Source: Bacteroidales bacterium
GTDB taxonomy: Bacteria > Bacteroidota > Bacteroidia > Bacteroidales > F082
Reading direction: 5' to 3'
Assembly: GCA_016284305.1 (NCBI GenBank)
Contig: JAEEON010000075.1
Location: 82,349 to 146,348 of the forward strand
Length of the DNA stretch: 64,000 nucleotides
Shown: positions 35,702 through 43,990 of the stretch, one piece after another
Position numbering within the stretch: position 1 is the first letter of the stretch
Layout: every line of letters starts with the position of its first letter
Position numbers and translations under genes: made by a program
Notes under the pieces: generated by a model
Told to the model about the DNA's origin: nothing
The model's input: only the letters and a program-made list of their open reading frames with translations
The model's database searches: none

Positions 35702-35733
35702 CAAAATTAGGATTTTATTTCTTTAAAAGCAAA
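35702..35733 (-). promoter_or_regulatory. Promoter of pdxA, deciding its start
   Basis: On the minus strand TTTG (35733-35730), 20 bases, then TAATTTTG (35709-35702). Transcription would begin near 35695, downstream of the ORF-track start 35704, so translation must begin at 35665. Confidence 0.78.
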
Positions 35734-35737
35734 TAAA

Positions 35738-38206
35738 TTAATACATTTCCTCTTCGCCGCTGCCGGCATCGTCATCGCCACCCTCATCGCCACGACGATC
35801 ACGTTTGGCCATTTGTTGGTTGATGCGGTAGTTGAAATTCAGCGAGAAGGAGGTCCGATTCCAAGTGCTGTTGCTGTATTGCCAGAAGTTGTCGCCCCAC
35901 GACTCACCGCCCCTGCCACGGGTGCCGAATACGTCGCGCACATTGAAAGTCAGGGTGCCGTTACCATGAAGCACCTCCTTGCTCACAGCCATGTCGATCC
36001 ACCACTCGCCATCATGTTTGCCCAAAGGTTCCAGATGGGGACCCATCACATGGGCAGTCAATTGGAAATCAAACCAATTTTGGATCTTGAACTTGGAGAC
36101 CATTCGGCCAAAGAGCATCCAGGTATGGGTTTCGTAAAACTGATCCTCAATATAGCCTTGGGAGTGAGAACGGAAGAAGTTGACATTGCCATTCAGATTG
36201 AGCCATTGGGTCATCTGGCCCTGGGCCACGATTTCCACGCCAAAGTCATCGGCCTTGCCAAAGTTCACCGGCATGCTGTAATACACACCGTCCAATTCGT
36301 AGGTATAATGGCGGATCATGTCGGTACCATGCCTATAATAGGTGGTGAAGTTGAACGAGGAGCGATCCCACATGTGGATATAGCCCAACTCGTAGCTATC
36401 CATATAGGTAGGTCTCAAGGATGGATTACCCATGCGGATGTTACGGTTGTCGTTATAGGAACGGAAGGGGCTCATCATCCAGAATCCCGGGCGGCGGATA
36501 CGGCGGGTATAGCTCACCTGGAACTGGTCGTTCTCGGTGACGGAATAGTTGAGGTGTGCACTCGGGAAGATGCCAATGTAGGGTTTGCCGTCGTTGATGG
36601 AATCGTTGCCATCGTGGGCATAGCCTTTCAGGTTAGTGTAGATGCTGGTCATCTCAGCACGCACACCGACTTGGCCCGACCAACGGCCCCAATCGTTACC
36701 CAAGCTGGTATAGAGAGCAGCCACCTGCTCGTTGTATTCGAAGTCATAGCAATAGTCAGGCAATGGGAGGAATTGGCCGGTGCTGTCTTTCTCGAGCACT
36801 GCAGAAAGGCTGTTGATAAACCTATTGGTGTATTTGCCACCGATTTCCCATTGGGCTTTGAGAGCGAAAGGATGGACATAGTCGATGCTAGCTTGCAGGT
36901 TCTTCATTCCTTGATCTTGTTTGGTTTGCTGATACAAGGCAGAGAGCACCTCGTTGCTATGGTCGTTGGGGTAAATCATTTCATTAATGTCGGAACCGGA
37001 GTCTTCTGCATTCTGGAAGAAACGCACATTGGCTTTAAGGCTTCTACCCTCACGCTCGAATTTCTTGTCATAGTCGAGGGTGATCTCGTACATCGGGTCA
37101 GTTTCGTGCCAATGTTCTTCACGGACATCATACGAGGAAGTGCCCAACTGTGGATATTCATCATAATAACTGACGACAGGATGGGTACGGTTGGTTCCGT
37201 AACGGAACACAAAGGCGGCGCTGAGGATATCGTTATCCGTGATATAATAGTCGGCACCTAGACGAACATGGTGTCCCATACGGCGCATGGTGCGTTCGGT
37301 AGTCTGGTCAGTGATTTGGTGATAAATGGTGTCGTTGCCGATAACCTCGAAACGCTTGGTTTGATTGATGCCTCCACCTACGTTGGAACGGCTGTTGAAG
37401 CCATAGCTGGCGAAAAGGTTCCAGCGTTTCAGTCGATAGCTCAACGAGAGGCTGCCGCCATACAGCCAAGGATAGCCCGTACGAAGGTTGACTGCCCCGT
37501 TAAAGCCTTGTCGTTTGTCTTTCTTGAGGATGATGTTGATGATTCCCGCTGAGCCTTCGGCATCGTAGCGGACCGAGGGGTTGGTGATGACCTCAACACG
37601 TTCAATCATGTCACCCTGAAGGGTGCGCAAGGCATCTTGGGTGCTCATTCCCGAGAGACCCGATTCTTTGCCATCGATGAGGATACGCACTCCCTCATCG
37701 CCACGGAGGCTGACATTACCTTCAACATCAACTGCCACAGCAGGGATGTTCTCCAGGACCTCGATGGCGTTGCCAGCGGTGTTACCCACATCTTTTCCCA
37801 CGTTGAAAACCCGTTTGTCGAGCGTCATCTCGTAGGTGCTCACCTCAGCGACGACCTCCACTTCTTCCAGCAAAGCCTCATCCGGGGCAAGCAGAATACG
37901 TCCCAAGTCAACATTGCTCTTCTCCCCTGTCAATGTGATGTTCTTGCTTAAGGGGATGAAACCCATGTACTGGAATTGCAACACATACCGGCCTTTTTCC
38001 AATTGCAAGGCAAAATGCCCTGTAGGTTCGGTGATGACACCGGTCACCAAGGTCGAATCCGGCAAAGAGAACACCGACACAGTGGCATACTCCATAGGCT
38101 CATGGGTATTTTTATTTAACACTCGACCCTTAACGGTAATGGAAGCCGACATGGCATGATGCGTCAGGCATAGCAAAGCCAGCAAAACTAAAAAACGGAA
38201 TTTCAT
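35738..38206 (-). CDS. TonB-dependent receptor-like outer membrane protein (OMP_b-brl_3 type)
   Basis: An 822-residue outer-membrane protein. A signal peptide (MKFRFLVLLALLCLTHHAMS) is followed by a carboxypeptidase-like domain (ITVKGRVLNKNTHEPMEYAT, residues about 22-110), a plug-like domain (IEVLENIPAVAVDVEGNVSLRG, about 150-230) and a large barrel. It lacks a TonB-box phrase I can identify with confidence. The layout fits the PF14905 outer membrane beta-barrel group rather than SusC. The C-terminal tail is very acidic (DEGGDDDAGSGEEEMY), and ends in an aromatic residue. The substrate is unknown. It has its own promoter and appears monocistronic. Confidence 0.88.
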   Translation of the reverse strand: MKFRFLVLLALLCLTHHAMSASITVKGRVLNKNTHEPMEYATVSVFSLPDSTLVTGVITEPTGHFALQLEKGRYVLQFQYMGFIPLSKNITLTGEKSNVDLGRILLAPDEALLEEVEVVAEVSTYEMTLDKRVFNVGKDVGNTAGNAIEVLENIPAVAVDVEGNVSLRGDEGVRILIDGKESGLSGMSTQDALRTLQGDMIERVEVITNPSVRYDAEGSAGIINIILKKDKRQGFNGAVNLRTGYPWLYGGSLSLSYRLKRWNLFASYGFNSRSNVGGGINQTKRFEVIGNDTIYHQITDQTTERTMRRMGHHVRLGADYYITDNDILSAAFVFRYGTNRTHPVVSYYDEYPQLGTSSYDVREEHWHETDPMYEITLDYDKKFEREGRSLKANVRFFQNAEDSGSDINEMIYPNDHSNEVLSALYQQTKQDQGMKNLQASIDYVHPFALKAQWEIGGKYTNRFINSLSAVLEKDSTGQFLPLPDYCYDFEYNEQVAALYTSLGNDWGRWSGQVGVRAEMTSIYTNLKGYAHDGNDSINDGKPYIGIFPSAHLNYSVTENDQFQVSYTRRIRRPGFWMMSPFRSYNDNRNIRMGNPSLRPTYMDSYELGYIHMWDRSSFNFTTYYRHGTDMIRHYTYELDGVYYSMPVNFGKADDFGVEIVAQGQMTQWLNLNGNVNFFRSHSQGYIEDQFYETHTWMLFGRMVSKFKIQNWFDFQLTAHVMGPHLEPLGKHDGEWWIDMAVSKEVLHGNGTLTFNVRDVFGTRGRGGESWGDNFWQYSNSTWNRTSFSLNFNYRINQQMAKRDRRGDEGGDDDAGSGEEEMY

Positions 38207-38231
38207 ACGATTCTACTCAGTTTTCGAAGCT

Positions 38232-38266
38232 GCAAAAATAAGGTATTTACTGCATTGAAGAGCAAA
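38232..38266 (-). promoter_or_regulatory. Promoter of the OMP_b-brl_3 receptor gene
   Basis: On the minus strand TTTG (38266-38263), 22 bases, then TATTTTTGC (38240-38232), 25 bases before the ATG. Confidence 0.62.
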
Positions 38267-38310
38267 AAAAGAAGCGAAACGGCAAAATCACTTGTTGAAG
38301 CAGAGGCTCA

Positions 38311-40803
38311 TCACATAGGATCCACGTCGAGTTGCACTTGGACTGACTTGAAATCGGGATTCAACTGAAAAAGATGGACTTGTTTGAGGATGATGTCCTT
38401 GACCTGTTGGGCACTATGCTCACGGTTGAATTTGACAAGCATCTGCTTAATATACAGATTCTTAACTCGAGAAACCATAGGGTATTCAGGACCCAATAGA
38501 TCTTGTTTGAAGATCGGTCTCAACATGCTTGCCAAGGAGGATGCTGCAGGGTTCAGTTTTTGGAAATCCTTATGTTTGAGACGGATCATCACAATGCGAT
38601 AGAAAGGCGGGTAGCCAAATTGCCTACGGGTGATCATTTGTTTCTGGTAGAGGCCCAAGAAGTCGTTGCGAAGCACGTCTTGAAGCACAGGATGGCTTGG
38701 TTCGTATGTCTGGATGATGACTTTACCTTGGCCCCCTTTTCTTCCGGCTCGGCCGGCCACTTGCGACATCAGCTGGAAGCTCCGTTCATGGGCTCTGAAA
38801 TCGGGGAACGAGAGCATGTTATCGGCATTGAGGATGCCCACCACCTTGACGGAATCGAAATCGAGGCCCTTGGTGACCATCTGGGTCCCGACGAGAATAT
38901 CGGTTTCCTTGTCCTGAAAGGCTTCCAAGATGCGCTGGTAATCGTTTCTTGACCGAGTGGTGTCGAGGTCGAGTCGAGCCACTTTGGCTTCAGGGAGCAA
39001 GGTTTTCAGGTCTTCCTCCACCTTCTCCGTGCCAAAGCCATGCATCTTGATGTTGGTGCTATGACACTGAGGGCACTCGGAGGGAACGGAAGTGGTATAG
39101 CCACAATAATGGCAGCGCATGACGTTTTGTGCCTTATGATAGATCAGGCTCACGTCGCAGTTGATGCATTGGGGCACATGGTGGCAGTCATCACACTCAA
39201 TACGCAGGGAAAACCCACGTCGGTTTTGGAACAGGATGGCCTGATGATCCGCTTCAAGAGTGTCTTTTACTGCATCGAGCAACACGCTACCGAAATCGGC
39301 TTTGAGGGTCTTGCGTTTGCGTTCCACCCGCATATCGCTAAGGATGATCTCAGGCATCTCTACGCCTCCGTAACGCTCAGTGAGTTCCACCAGACGATAG
39401 CGTCCATTTTGGGCATTGAAATAGCTCTCGTAGGAGGGTGTGGCGGAGCCAAGTAGGATTTTGGCATGATGGAGGGTGGCCAGCACGATGGCAGCGTCTC
39501 GGGCATGGTAGCGTGGAGCCGGATCCATCTGTTTGAAACTGCTGTCGTGTTCCTCATCAACGATGATAAGCCCGATGTCGGAATACGGAAGGAACACTGC
39601 CGACCGCGAGCCGATGATGATTTGCCGTTGCGAGCCTTTATTGTGTGCGAAGTCGCGAACCTGTTGCCACACCTCCACCCTTTCGTTGGTGCCGTAACGG
39701 GAATGGTACACCCCCAACTTGTCGCCGAAGAAACGCTTGAGTCGATTGATGATCTGTGCAGTAAGGGCAATCTCGGGCAAGAGATACAGCACCTGCTTGC
39801 CTTCATCGAGAGTCTCCTGGATGAGTTTGATGTAGAGTTCCGTCTTTCCGCTTGAGGTCACGCCATGAAGCAGCACCGGTCTTGGGGCATCGAAGCCCTC
39901 TTTTATCTGTTCGTAGGCCCGCTGTTGGGCTGGAGTCAACTGGATGGAATTCACATCGGCTTGGGCCTTGAAATCCTTCAGACGGCTCACCTGTTGCTCA
40001 TAAACCTCAAAGACCCCCTTGTCAACGAGCGCCTTGAGGATGGTAGAGGTGGCATTGGCTTTCTTAAGCACATCGGCCAGTTTCAGGTCGTTGTCACAAG
40101 AGCCGCCCAGAGCCAAGTATGCCAACAGCACTTCCAGTTGCTTGTAAGCTTTTTTCGACAGGGCATCCATGAGCTCCTGAAGGGCTGTCTCTTCGCGATA
40201 GATGTTCGACAGCCGGACAAAACGCTCATATTTGGCTTTGTATTTCTCGTTCAGCTCCTCCTCCATCACCAGGATGCCTTTCTCCATCATGGTATGGATC
40301 AAGGGCATCACCTTTTTGAAACCGATAATCTTGCTCACCTCACTGATGGCGATTTTGGGTTGGGTTTGAAGTGCCTCCACGATGAGATATTCATAGTCGT
40401 TGAGGGCCATGCTATCGAGCACAAAGTCGTTGGAGAGGGCTACCATCGATTCGCTACTCAGCTTCAGTGCCGAGGGCAGGGCGGCCTGCATCACTTCGCC
40501 GAGATGGCAGAGATAATAGGTCTTAATCCAGTTCCAGAACTGCAGCTGGAGGTCGTTGACCAAGGGCTGTTCATCGAGAATGTCGATGAGGAATTTCACT
40601 TCGTTTTGGGGAACCTTGTCGGTGAGGGAGACCACCAATCCCGAAAGGATCTTGGTCTTTCCAAATTGCACCACCACTCGCTGTCCGATTCTGATGGCCT
40701 CGTTGAGGGCATAGGGGACGCGATAGGTGAAGGTTCCTGGTACAGGGATAGGCAGGAGGACTTCGGCAAAGAGGGTGATTCTATCTTTGGAGGATGTGGG
40801 CAA
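38311..40803 (-). CDS. priA: Primosomal protein N' (replication restart helicase PriA)
   Basis: An 830-residue helicase. The start codon is TTG: an in-frame stop lies just upstream at 40815 and no ATG occurs for about 95 codons, while the conserved N-terminal domain (ITLFAEVLLPIPVPGTFTYR) begins eight residues in. Walker A is GVTSSGKTELYIKLIQ, Walker B DEEHDSSFKQ. The zinc-binding region has four CxxC pairs (CDDCHHVPQCINC and CHYCGYTTSVPSECPQC), and VAGRAGRKGGQGKVIIQTYEP marks the C-lobe. PriA reloads the replicative helicase at stalled forks. It begins ten bases after the T9SS plug gene, so the two probably share a transcript. Confidence 0.96.
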   Translation of the reverse strand: MPTSSKDRITLFAEVLLPIPVPGTFTYRVPYALNEAIRIGQRVVVQFGKTKILSGLVVSLTDKVPQNEVKFLIDILDEQPLVNDLQLQFWNWIKTYYLCHLGEVMQAALPSALKLSSESMVALSNDFVLDSMALNDYEYLIVEALQTQPKIAISEVSKIIGFKKVMPLIHTMMEKGILVMEEELNEKYKAKYERFVRLSNIYREETALQELMDALSKKAYKQLEVLLAYLALGGSCDNDLKLADVLKKANATSTILKALVDKGVFEVYEQQVSRLKDFKAQADVNSIQLTPAQQRAYEQIKEGFDAPRPVLLHGVTSSGKTELYIKLIQETLDEGKQVLYLLPEIALTAQIINRLKRFFGDKLGVYHSRYGTNERVEVWQQVRDFAHNKGSQRQIIIGSRSAVFLPYSDIGLIIVDEEHDSSFKQMDPAPRYHARDAAIVLATLHHAKILLGSATPSYESYFNAQNGRYRLVELTERYGGVEMPEIILSDMRVERKRKTLKADFGSVLLDAVKDTLEADHQAILFQNRRGFSLRIECDDCHHVPQCINCDVSLIYHKAQNVMRCHYCGYTTSVPSECPQCHSTNIKMHGFGTEKVEEDLKTLLPEAKVARLDLDTTRSRNDYQRILEAFQDKETDILVGTQMVTKGLDFDSVKVVGILNADNMLSFPDFRAHERSFQLMSQVAGRAGRKGGQGKVIIQTYEPSHPVLQDVLRNDFLGLYQKQMITRRQFGYPPFYRIVMIRLKHKDFQKLNPAASSLASMLRPIFKQDLLGPEYPMVSRVKNLYIKQMLVKFNREHSAQQVKDIILKQVHLFQLNPDFKSVQVQLDVDPM

Positions 40804-40812
40804 GGCGCAAGG

Positions 40813-42090
40813 TTAATGGGAAGTGATGGTGGTATAGCCGATAAGTTCGTCGTAGCCTTTGTTGGCATTATAATAGTAAAAATAGAGGCGATACAAGTTA
40901 AAGGTGTCCCAGTGGTTACCTGCAGTAAGGTCGGTGGAAACCACACCGGTGTCACGGTCTGCAGTGACAAACATGAAATTGTAATAGCCTTGTTTGAGCA
41001 GGAGTTGACAGAGGTAGCCACCGAGTTGGTAGTCGTAATGCATGAGGTTGCGCTCGTCGAAATTCCAATCGTTGATGGCACCCATCACATAGAGGTCCTC
41101 GTGTGTCAGAGGGGTCGGCCAACGCAGGAAGATGTTTACCCAGGCATAGTCGGCCTCGGTATCGGTCTCACGACCTTCGTTGGCGATGTAAATGTATTTC
41201 TCACCATAGATGTCCTCATAAGTGATATAAGGTTTTCGGGCTCGCGGTTCACAGATGGCGTAGTCAACGACATAATAGTCATCCGTTTGATAGATGCGGG
41301 CAATGTTTTCCGATTGGAAATAGAAGTTGCTGAAGTTGAGGCGACGGTATTGGTTGGCTCCTTCAAAGACCGTTTGAGGCTGATGTTCGTAAGAGATGTA
41401 GTCGGGATAGACAAAAGAGGGTTTCAGGCCTATGGTGGCATTGTCCCACCGACCGTTTTGCCGTATGGTCATATTTCCAAATTGTTGGATATTGCCCGTC
41501 ATGATGCTAGGCATGGTCACTTTCACGTTGAGTTGTTGGTGGGTATCGCTGAGGCTCAAGTCGTCGCAATAGCGAGGCACCGAAACCTCGATGGAGGCTT
41601 TCTCGTCGAAAACCATGTAACGGCGAGTGAAGAAGATGTTTTCTTCTTTAAGGTCATCGGCATAAACGATGAGCAGGTAATTTCCTGAGACCACGGGCAT
41701 CATATCCTCTTCAGGGAAGGTGAGTTTATAATGGGCATAGTCGATGAGGGTATTTCTCGAGAATTGGATGTCGTCAATACGGCCATAGTCGAAACCGGTA
41801 GCATAGTTGATTCGTTGGATGTCGGTGGGATACCAATCATTGGTGCAGTGGATAAAAGTATAGTTGAGCACATCGGCTTCATTACCGAAGAGGTCGAAAG
41901 CGAGGGTAAGGCGGTATGCAGGGTTATCCAAGGGGATAAGCGGTTCTTTGGTCTGGTCGCCATCGGCATAAAGCAACACCGTTTTCACATTATCCTTGTA
42001 GTCGAGGTTATGGCAAGGAAGGTCGAAAGCTTGAGGATAAGTGTTCAAGGCCATGCCAAGGAAAAGGACAAGGAAGAAGATTTTTTTCAT
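40813..42090 (-). CDS. Type IX secretion system plug protein (DUF5103 family)
   Basis: A 425-residue exported protein, starting at 42090 (MKKIFFLVLFLGMALNTYPQ, a signal peptide) rather than at 42123, which lies in the -7 box. The sequence matches the DUF5103 family, renamed T9SS plug domain, whose member was found to block the lateral channel of the SprA translocon in Flavobacterium. Phrases such as YRLTLAFDLFGNEADVLNYTFIHC and SGNYLLIVYADD belong to the N-terminal Ig-like domain; the C-terminal half is a second beta-domain. It supports a functional T9SS in this organism. It precedes priA in the same unit and is divergent from a beta-barrel gene. Confidence 0.88.
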   Translation of the reverse strand: MKKIFFLVLFLGMALNTYPQAFDLPCHNLDYKDNVKTVLLYADGDQTKEPLIPLDNPAYRLTLAFDLFGNEADVLNYTFIHCTNDWYPTDIQRINYATGFDYGRIDDIQFSRNTLIDYAHYKLTFPEEDMMPVVSGNYLLIVYADDLKEENIFFTRRYMVFDEKASIEVSVPRYCDDLSLSDTHQQLNVKVTMPSIMTGNIQQFGNMTIRQNGRWDNATIGLKPSFVYPDYISYEHQPQTVFEGANQYRRLNFSNFYFQSENIARIYQTDDYYVVDYAICEPRARKPYITYEDIYGEKYIYIANEGRETDTEADYAWVNIFLRWPTPLTHEDLYVMGAINDWNFDERNLMHYDYQLGGYLCQLLLKQGYYNFMFVTADRDTGVVSTDLTAGNHWDTFNLYRLYFYYYNANKGYDELIGYTTITSH

Positions 42091-42119
42091 CGTTTTTTCG
42101 GCTTTACTAGTTAAGCATT

Positions 42120-42128
42120 GCAAAATTA
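42120..42128 (-). promoter_or_regulatory. -7 box of the plug gene
   Basis: TAATTTTGC on the minus strand, 29 bases before the ATG at 42090. The ORF-track start 42123 lies inside it. It is separated by 13 bases from the divergent box at 42142-42150. Confidence 0.6.
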
Positions 42129-42141
42129 CGAAAAAAGATGC

Positions 42142-42150
42142 TATCTTTGC
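42142..42150 (+). promoter_or_regulatory. -7 box of the outer membrane barrel gene
   Basis: TATCTTTGC, 30 bases before the ATG at 42181, with ATTG 22 bases upstream. It pairs with the divergent plug promoter, so the two genes could be co-regulated. Confidence 0.6.
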
Positions 42151-42180
42151 AGGTCAATAAAGCATGATAAATCATTTGCA

Positions 42181-42966
42181 ATGAAAAAGTCCATCCAATT
42201 TCTGGTCGTAGCGGTGTTGCTGTTCGCCAGTTTTCCCTTGAAGGCTCAGACCATCGGCTTTGAGAGTCCGATTCGAGAAAAGAACCTTTTCATCGGTTTC
42301 AAGGTCGGGGTTTCTGCCATGGACGCGGCCTACACCAGGACCATCAACAATAAGACGAAAGATCAATTTGTCAACCATTCGATTCTCTACCAGCATCCTG
42401 ATTCCTTACAGATAATGAATTGTTTAGCAGCTGGAATCACCTTGGAACACACCCTCCCATATTTCTCTTATGGTTTGGACTTGATGGTCACGGGTATCAA
42501 TGCACAACAGAATAATTCTGACACCACGTTCCGGTTTGCTACACAGGACTCGGCTTTCTTTCTTCACGCAAGAGTTCCCGTCAGGTTCTATCTCTTGAAA
42601 GAAAAGACCGTGATGCCGTATTTGATGTTGGCACCTGACTTCAGCACCTACGTTCACTACGGCAATGAGTCGTTTGCCATCAACGGCTATTCGGAATGGA
42701 ATGAATACGATATCAAATGGGGATCCCGTAACGCCAGGGCGTTTCATCTCAATTTGGTTGCCGGGGCTGGCATGGTGGTCAAGATCAACGTGGGCGACTA
42801 TCAGATGTGGGGGCGTTTTGAGGCTGCATACAATCTCGGGTTGCTCAACACAGTTAAAGGCTTTGCTGAAGGCATTGAGATTACCAGGAAGATGCGTGGG
42901 TGGGAAGCCACGATTGGCCTATCGTTCCCATTGTTCAAGAATCCCAGCTATTCATGGATGATGTAA
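42181..42966 (+). CDS. Outer membrane beta-barrel protein, PorT-like fold
   Basis: A 261-residue exported protein. The start at 42181 (MKKSIQFLVVAVLLFASFPLKAQ) gives a signal peptide; the ORF-track start 21 codons earlier would precede the promoter. The mature part alternates polar and hydrophobic residues as in a small eight- to ten-strand barrel, with NLFIGFKVGVSAMDAAY near the N-terminus, which resembles the G-F-x-x-G-x-x-x-M-D phrase of PorT family barrels. That similarity is from memory; a general outer_membrane_barrel_2 protein is the alternative. It is divergent from the T9SS plug gene and ends at a strong terminator. Confidence 0.75.
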   Translation: MKKSIQFLVVAVLLFASFPLKAQTIGFESPIREKNLFIGFKVGVSAMDAAYTRTINNKTKDQFVNHSILYQHPDSLQIMNCLAAGITLEHTLPYFSYGLDLMVTGINAQQNNSDTTFRFATQDSAFFLHARVPVRFYLLKEKTVMPYLMLAPDFSTYVHYGNESFAINGYSEWNEYDIKWGSRNARAFHLNLVAGAGMVVKINVGDYQMWGRFEAAYNLGLLNTVKGFAEGIEITRKMRGWEATIGLSFPLFKNPSYSWMM

Positions 42967-42985
42967 TGGCCTAGCGAGGATTGGT

Positions 42986-43027
42986 AAAAAAATAACCGCC
43001 TTAGTTCAAACTAAGGCGGTTATTTTT
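42986..43027. terminator. Bidirectional terminator whose stem encodes the end of the HIT protein
   Basis: TAACCGCCTTAG and CTAAGGCGGTTA form a perfect 12-base stem around TTCAAA, flanked by A6 and T6. The plus-strand barrel gene ends 20 bases before it; on the minus strand the last codons and the TGA stop of the HIT gene lie inside the hairpin. Confidence 0.95.
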
Positions 43028-43398
43028 TGTTGGATCTCTTGGAACTCCTCGGGAGTAAGTTTCAGATGTTCCTTTTTGAAGTCGAGGTCACCCTCATTGG
43101 TGATAGGCACCAGATGAATATGGGCGTGAGGCACCTCAAGACCGATGACGGCGACGGCGATGCGTTTGCAGGGCATGGCTTTCTCGACGGCTTGGGCGAC
43201 TTTTTTCGCAAAGACCATCATTTGTCCGAGTTCTTCGTCTTCGATATTGAAGATGTAGTCGGTTTCGTGTTTTGGCACGACCAAGGTATGGCCTTTAGAG
43301 AGCGGATTGATGTCGAGGAAGGCGAAAAAACGCTCATTCTCGGCTATTTTATAGCAAGGGATCTCACCTTGTATGATTCTTGAGAAAATGGTTGCCAT
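43006..43398 (-). CDS. HIT family nucleotide-binding protein
   Basis: A 130-residue cytoplasmic protein of the histidine-triad family. The N-terminus has ATIFSRIIQGEIPCYKIAEN and FAFLDINPLSKGHTLVVPK; the catalytic triad region is VPHAHIHLVPI near residues 93-103. Hint-type members hydrolyse AMP-linked lysine, nucleoside phosphoramidates or similar compounds. The gene starts eight bases after the greA stop and is therefore likely part of the greA transcript. Its C-terminal residues (KITALV) and stop are coded by one arm of the bidirectional terminator. Confidence 0.94.
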   Translation of the reverse strand: MATIFSRIIQGEIPCYKIAENERFFAFLDINPLSKGHTLVVPKHETDYIFNIEDEELGQMMVFAKKVAQAVEKAMPCKRIAVAVIGLEVPHAHIHLVPITNEGDLDFKKEHLKLTPEEFQEIQQKITALV

Positions 43399-43406
43399 AG
43401 CTCAAA

Positions 43407-43880
43407 TTATCGGGTTATTTCGAGGATTTCAAAATACATCTTGCCAGCGGGCACGGTGATTTCGGCGACTTCGCCCACTTTCTTACCCAGGAGACCTTGA
43501 CCTATAGGTGAGTTGATGGAGATTTTACCGGCTTTGAAGTCGGCTTCTTTTTCCGGCACGATGGAATAGGTCATGACCATATTGGTTTTGGTGTTCTTTA
43601 TTTTGGCTGTGGAATAGAGGAGCACCTTGGAAGTGTCGATTTTAGATTCGTCGAGGATACGGGCATTGAAGATCAGGTCTTGCAGGTCGGCAATTTTAGC
43701 TTCGAGGAGGCCTTGGGCTTCTTTAGCTGCATCGTATTCGGCATTTTCTGAAAGGTCGCCTTTGTCGCGTGCTTCGGCGATGGCTTGGACGATCCGTGGG
43801 CGTTCACGGAGGATCAAATCGTCGAGTTCGTCTTTCAGTCTTTGTAACCCTTCGGGGGTAAAATATTTGATTTCTGACAT
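43407..43880 (-). CDS. greA: Transcription elongation factor GreA
   Basis: A 157-residue protein with the GreA layout: an N-terminal antiparallel coiled coil (residues 1-75, including YFTPEGLQRLKDELDDLILRERP and DLSENAEYDAAKEAQGLLEAKI, with the acidic tip residues in DLSENAEYD) and a C-terminal FKBP-like domain ending SPIGQGLLGKKVGEVAEITVPAG. It rescues backtracked RNA polymerase by stimulating transcript cleavage. The length equals the family norm (about 158). A promoter lies at 43985-43952, and a terminator-like hairpin lies between that promoter and the ATG, so the leader may be attenuated. Confidence 0.97.
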   Translation of the reverse strand: MSEIKYFTPEGLQRLKDELDDLILRERPRIVQAIAEARDKGDLSENAEYDAAKEAQGLLEAKIADLQDLIFNARILDESKIDTSKVLLYSTAKIKNTKTNMVMTYSIVPEKEADFKAGKISINSPIGQGLLGKKVGEVAEITVPAGKMYFEILEITR

Positions 43881-43903
43881 GATGATAGTATTTTATAAAA
43901 AGT

Positions 43904-43940
43904 GAAAAAAGAGACCCTTATCGAAATAAGGGTCTTCTTT
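43904..43940 (-). terminator. Hairpin with T run between the greA promoter and greA
   Basis: AGACCCTTAT and ATAAGGGTCT form a perfect ten-base stem around four bases, followed on the minus strand by TCTTTTTTC. It can end the upstream PorV transcript, but it also lies within the first about 45 bases of the transcript predicted for greA. Confidence 0.82.
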
Positions 43941-43951
43941 TTTTTGGATGT

Positions 43952-43985
43952 GCAAAGATACGAAAATTAATTCAAATGTCGCAAG
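43952..43985 (-). promoter_or_regulatory. Predicted greA promoter
   Basis: On the minus strand CTTG (43985-43982), 21 bases, then TATCTTTGC (43960-43952). Transcription would start near 43946, immediately before the hairpin at 43935-43912. Confidence 0.6.
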
Positions 43986-43990
43986 ACATT

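Noticed and set aside
35813-37261. 482-residue plus-strand ORF opposite the OMP_b-brl_3 receptor
   Set aside because: Antisense shadow of a gene with signal peptide, plug and barrel; the plus-strand product has no plausible features.
39865-41688. 607-residue plus-strand ORF spanning parts of priA and the plug gene
   Set aside because: It crosses two real genes with strong motifs on the minus strand and has no promoter or recognisable domain.
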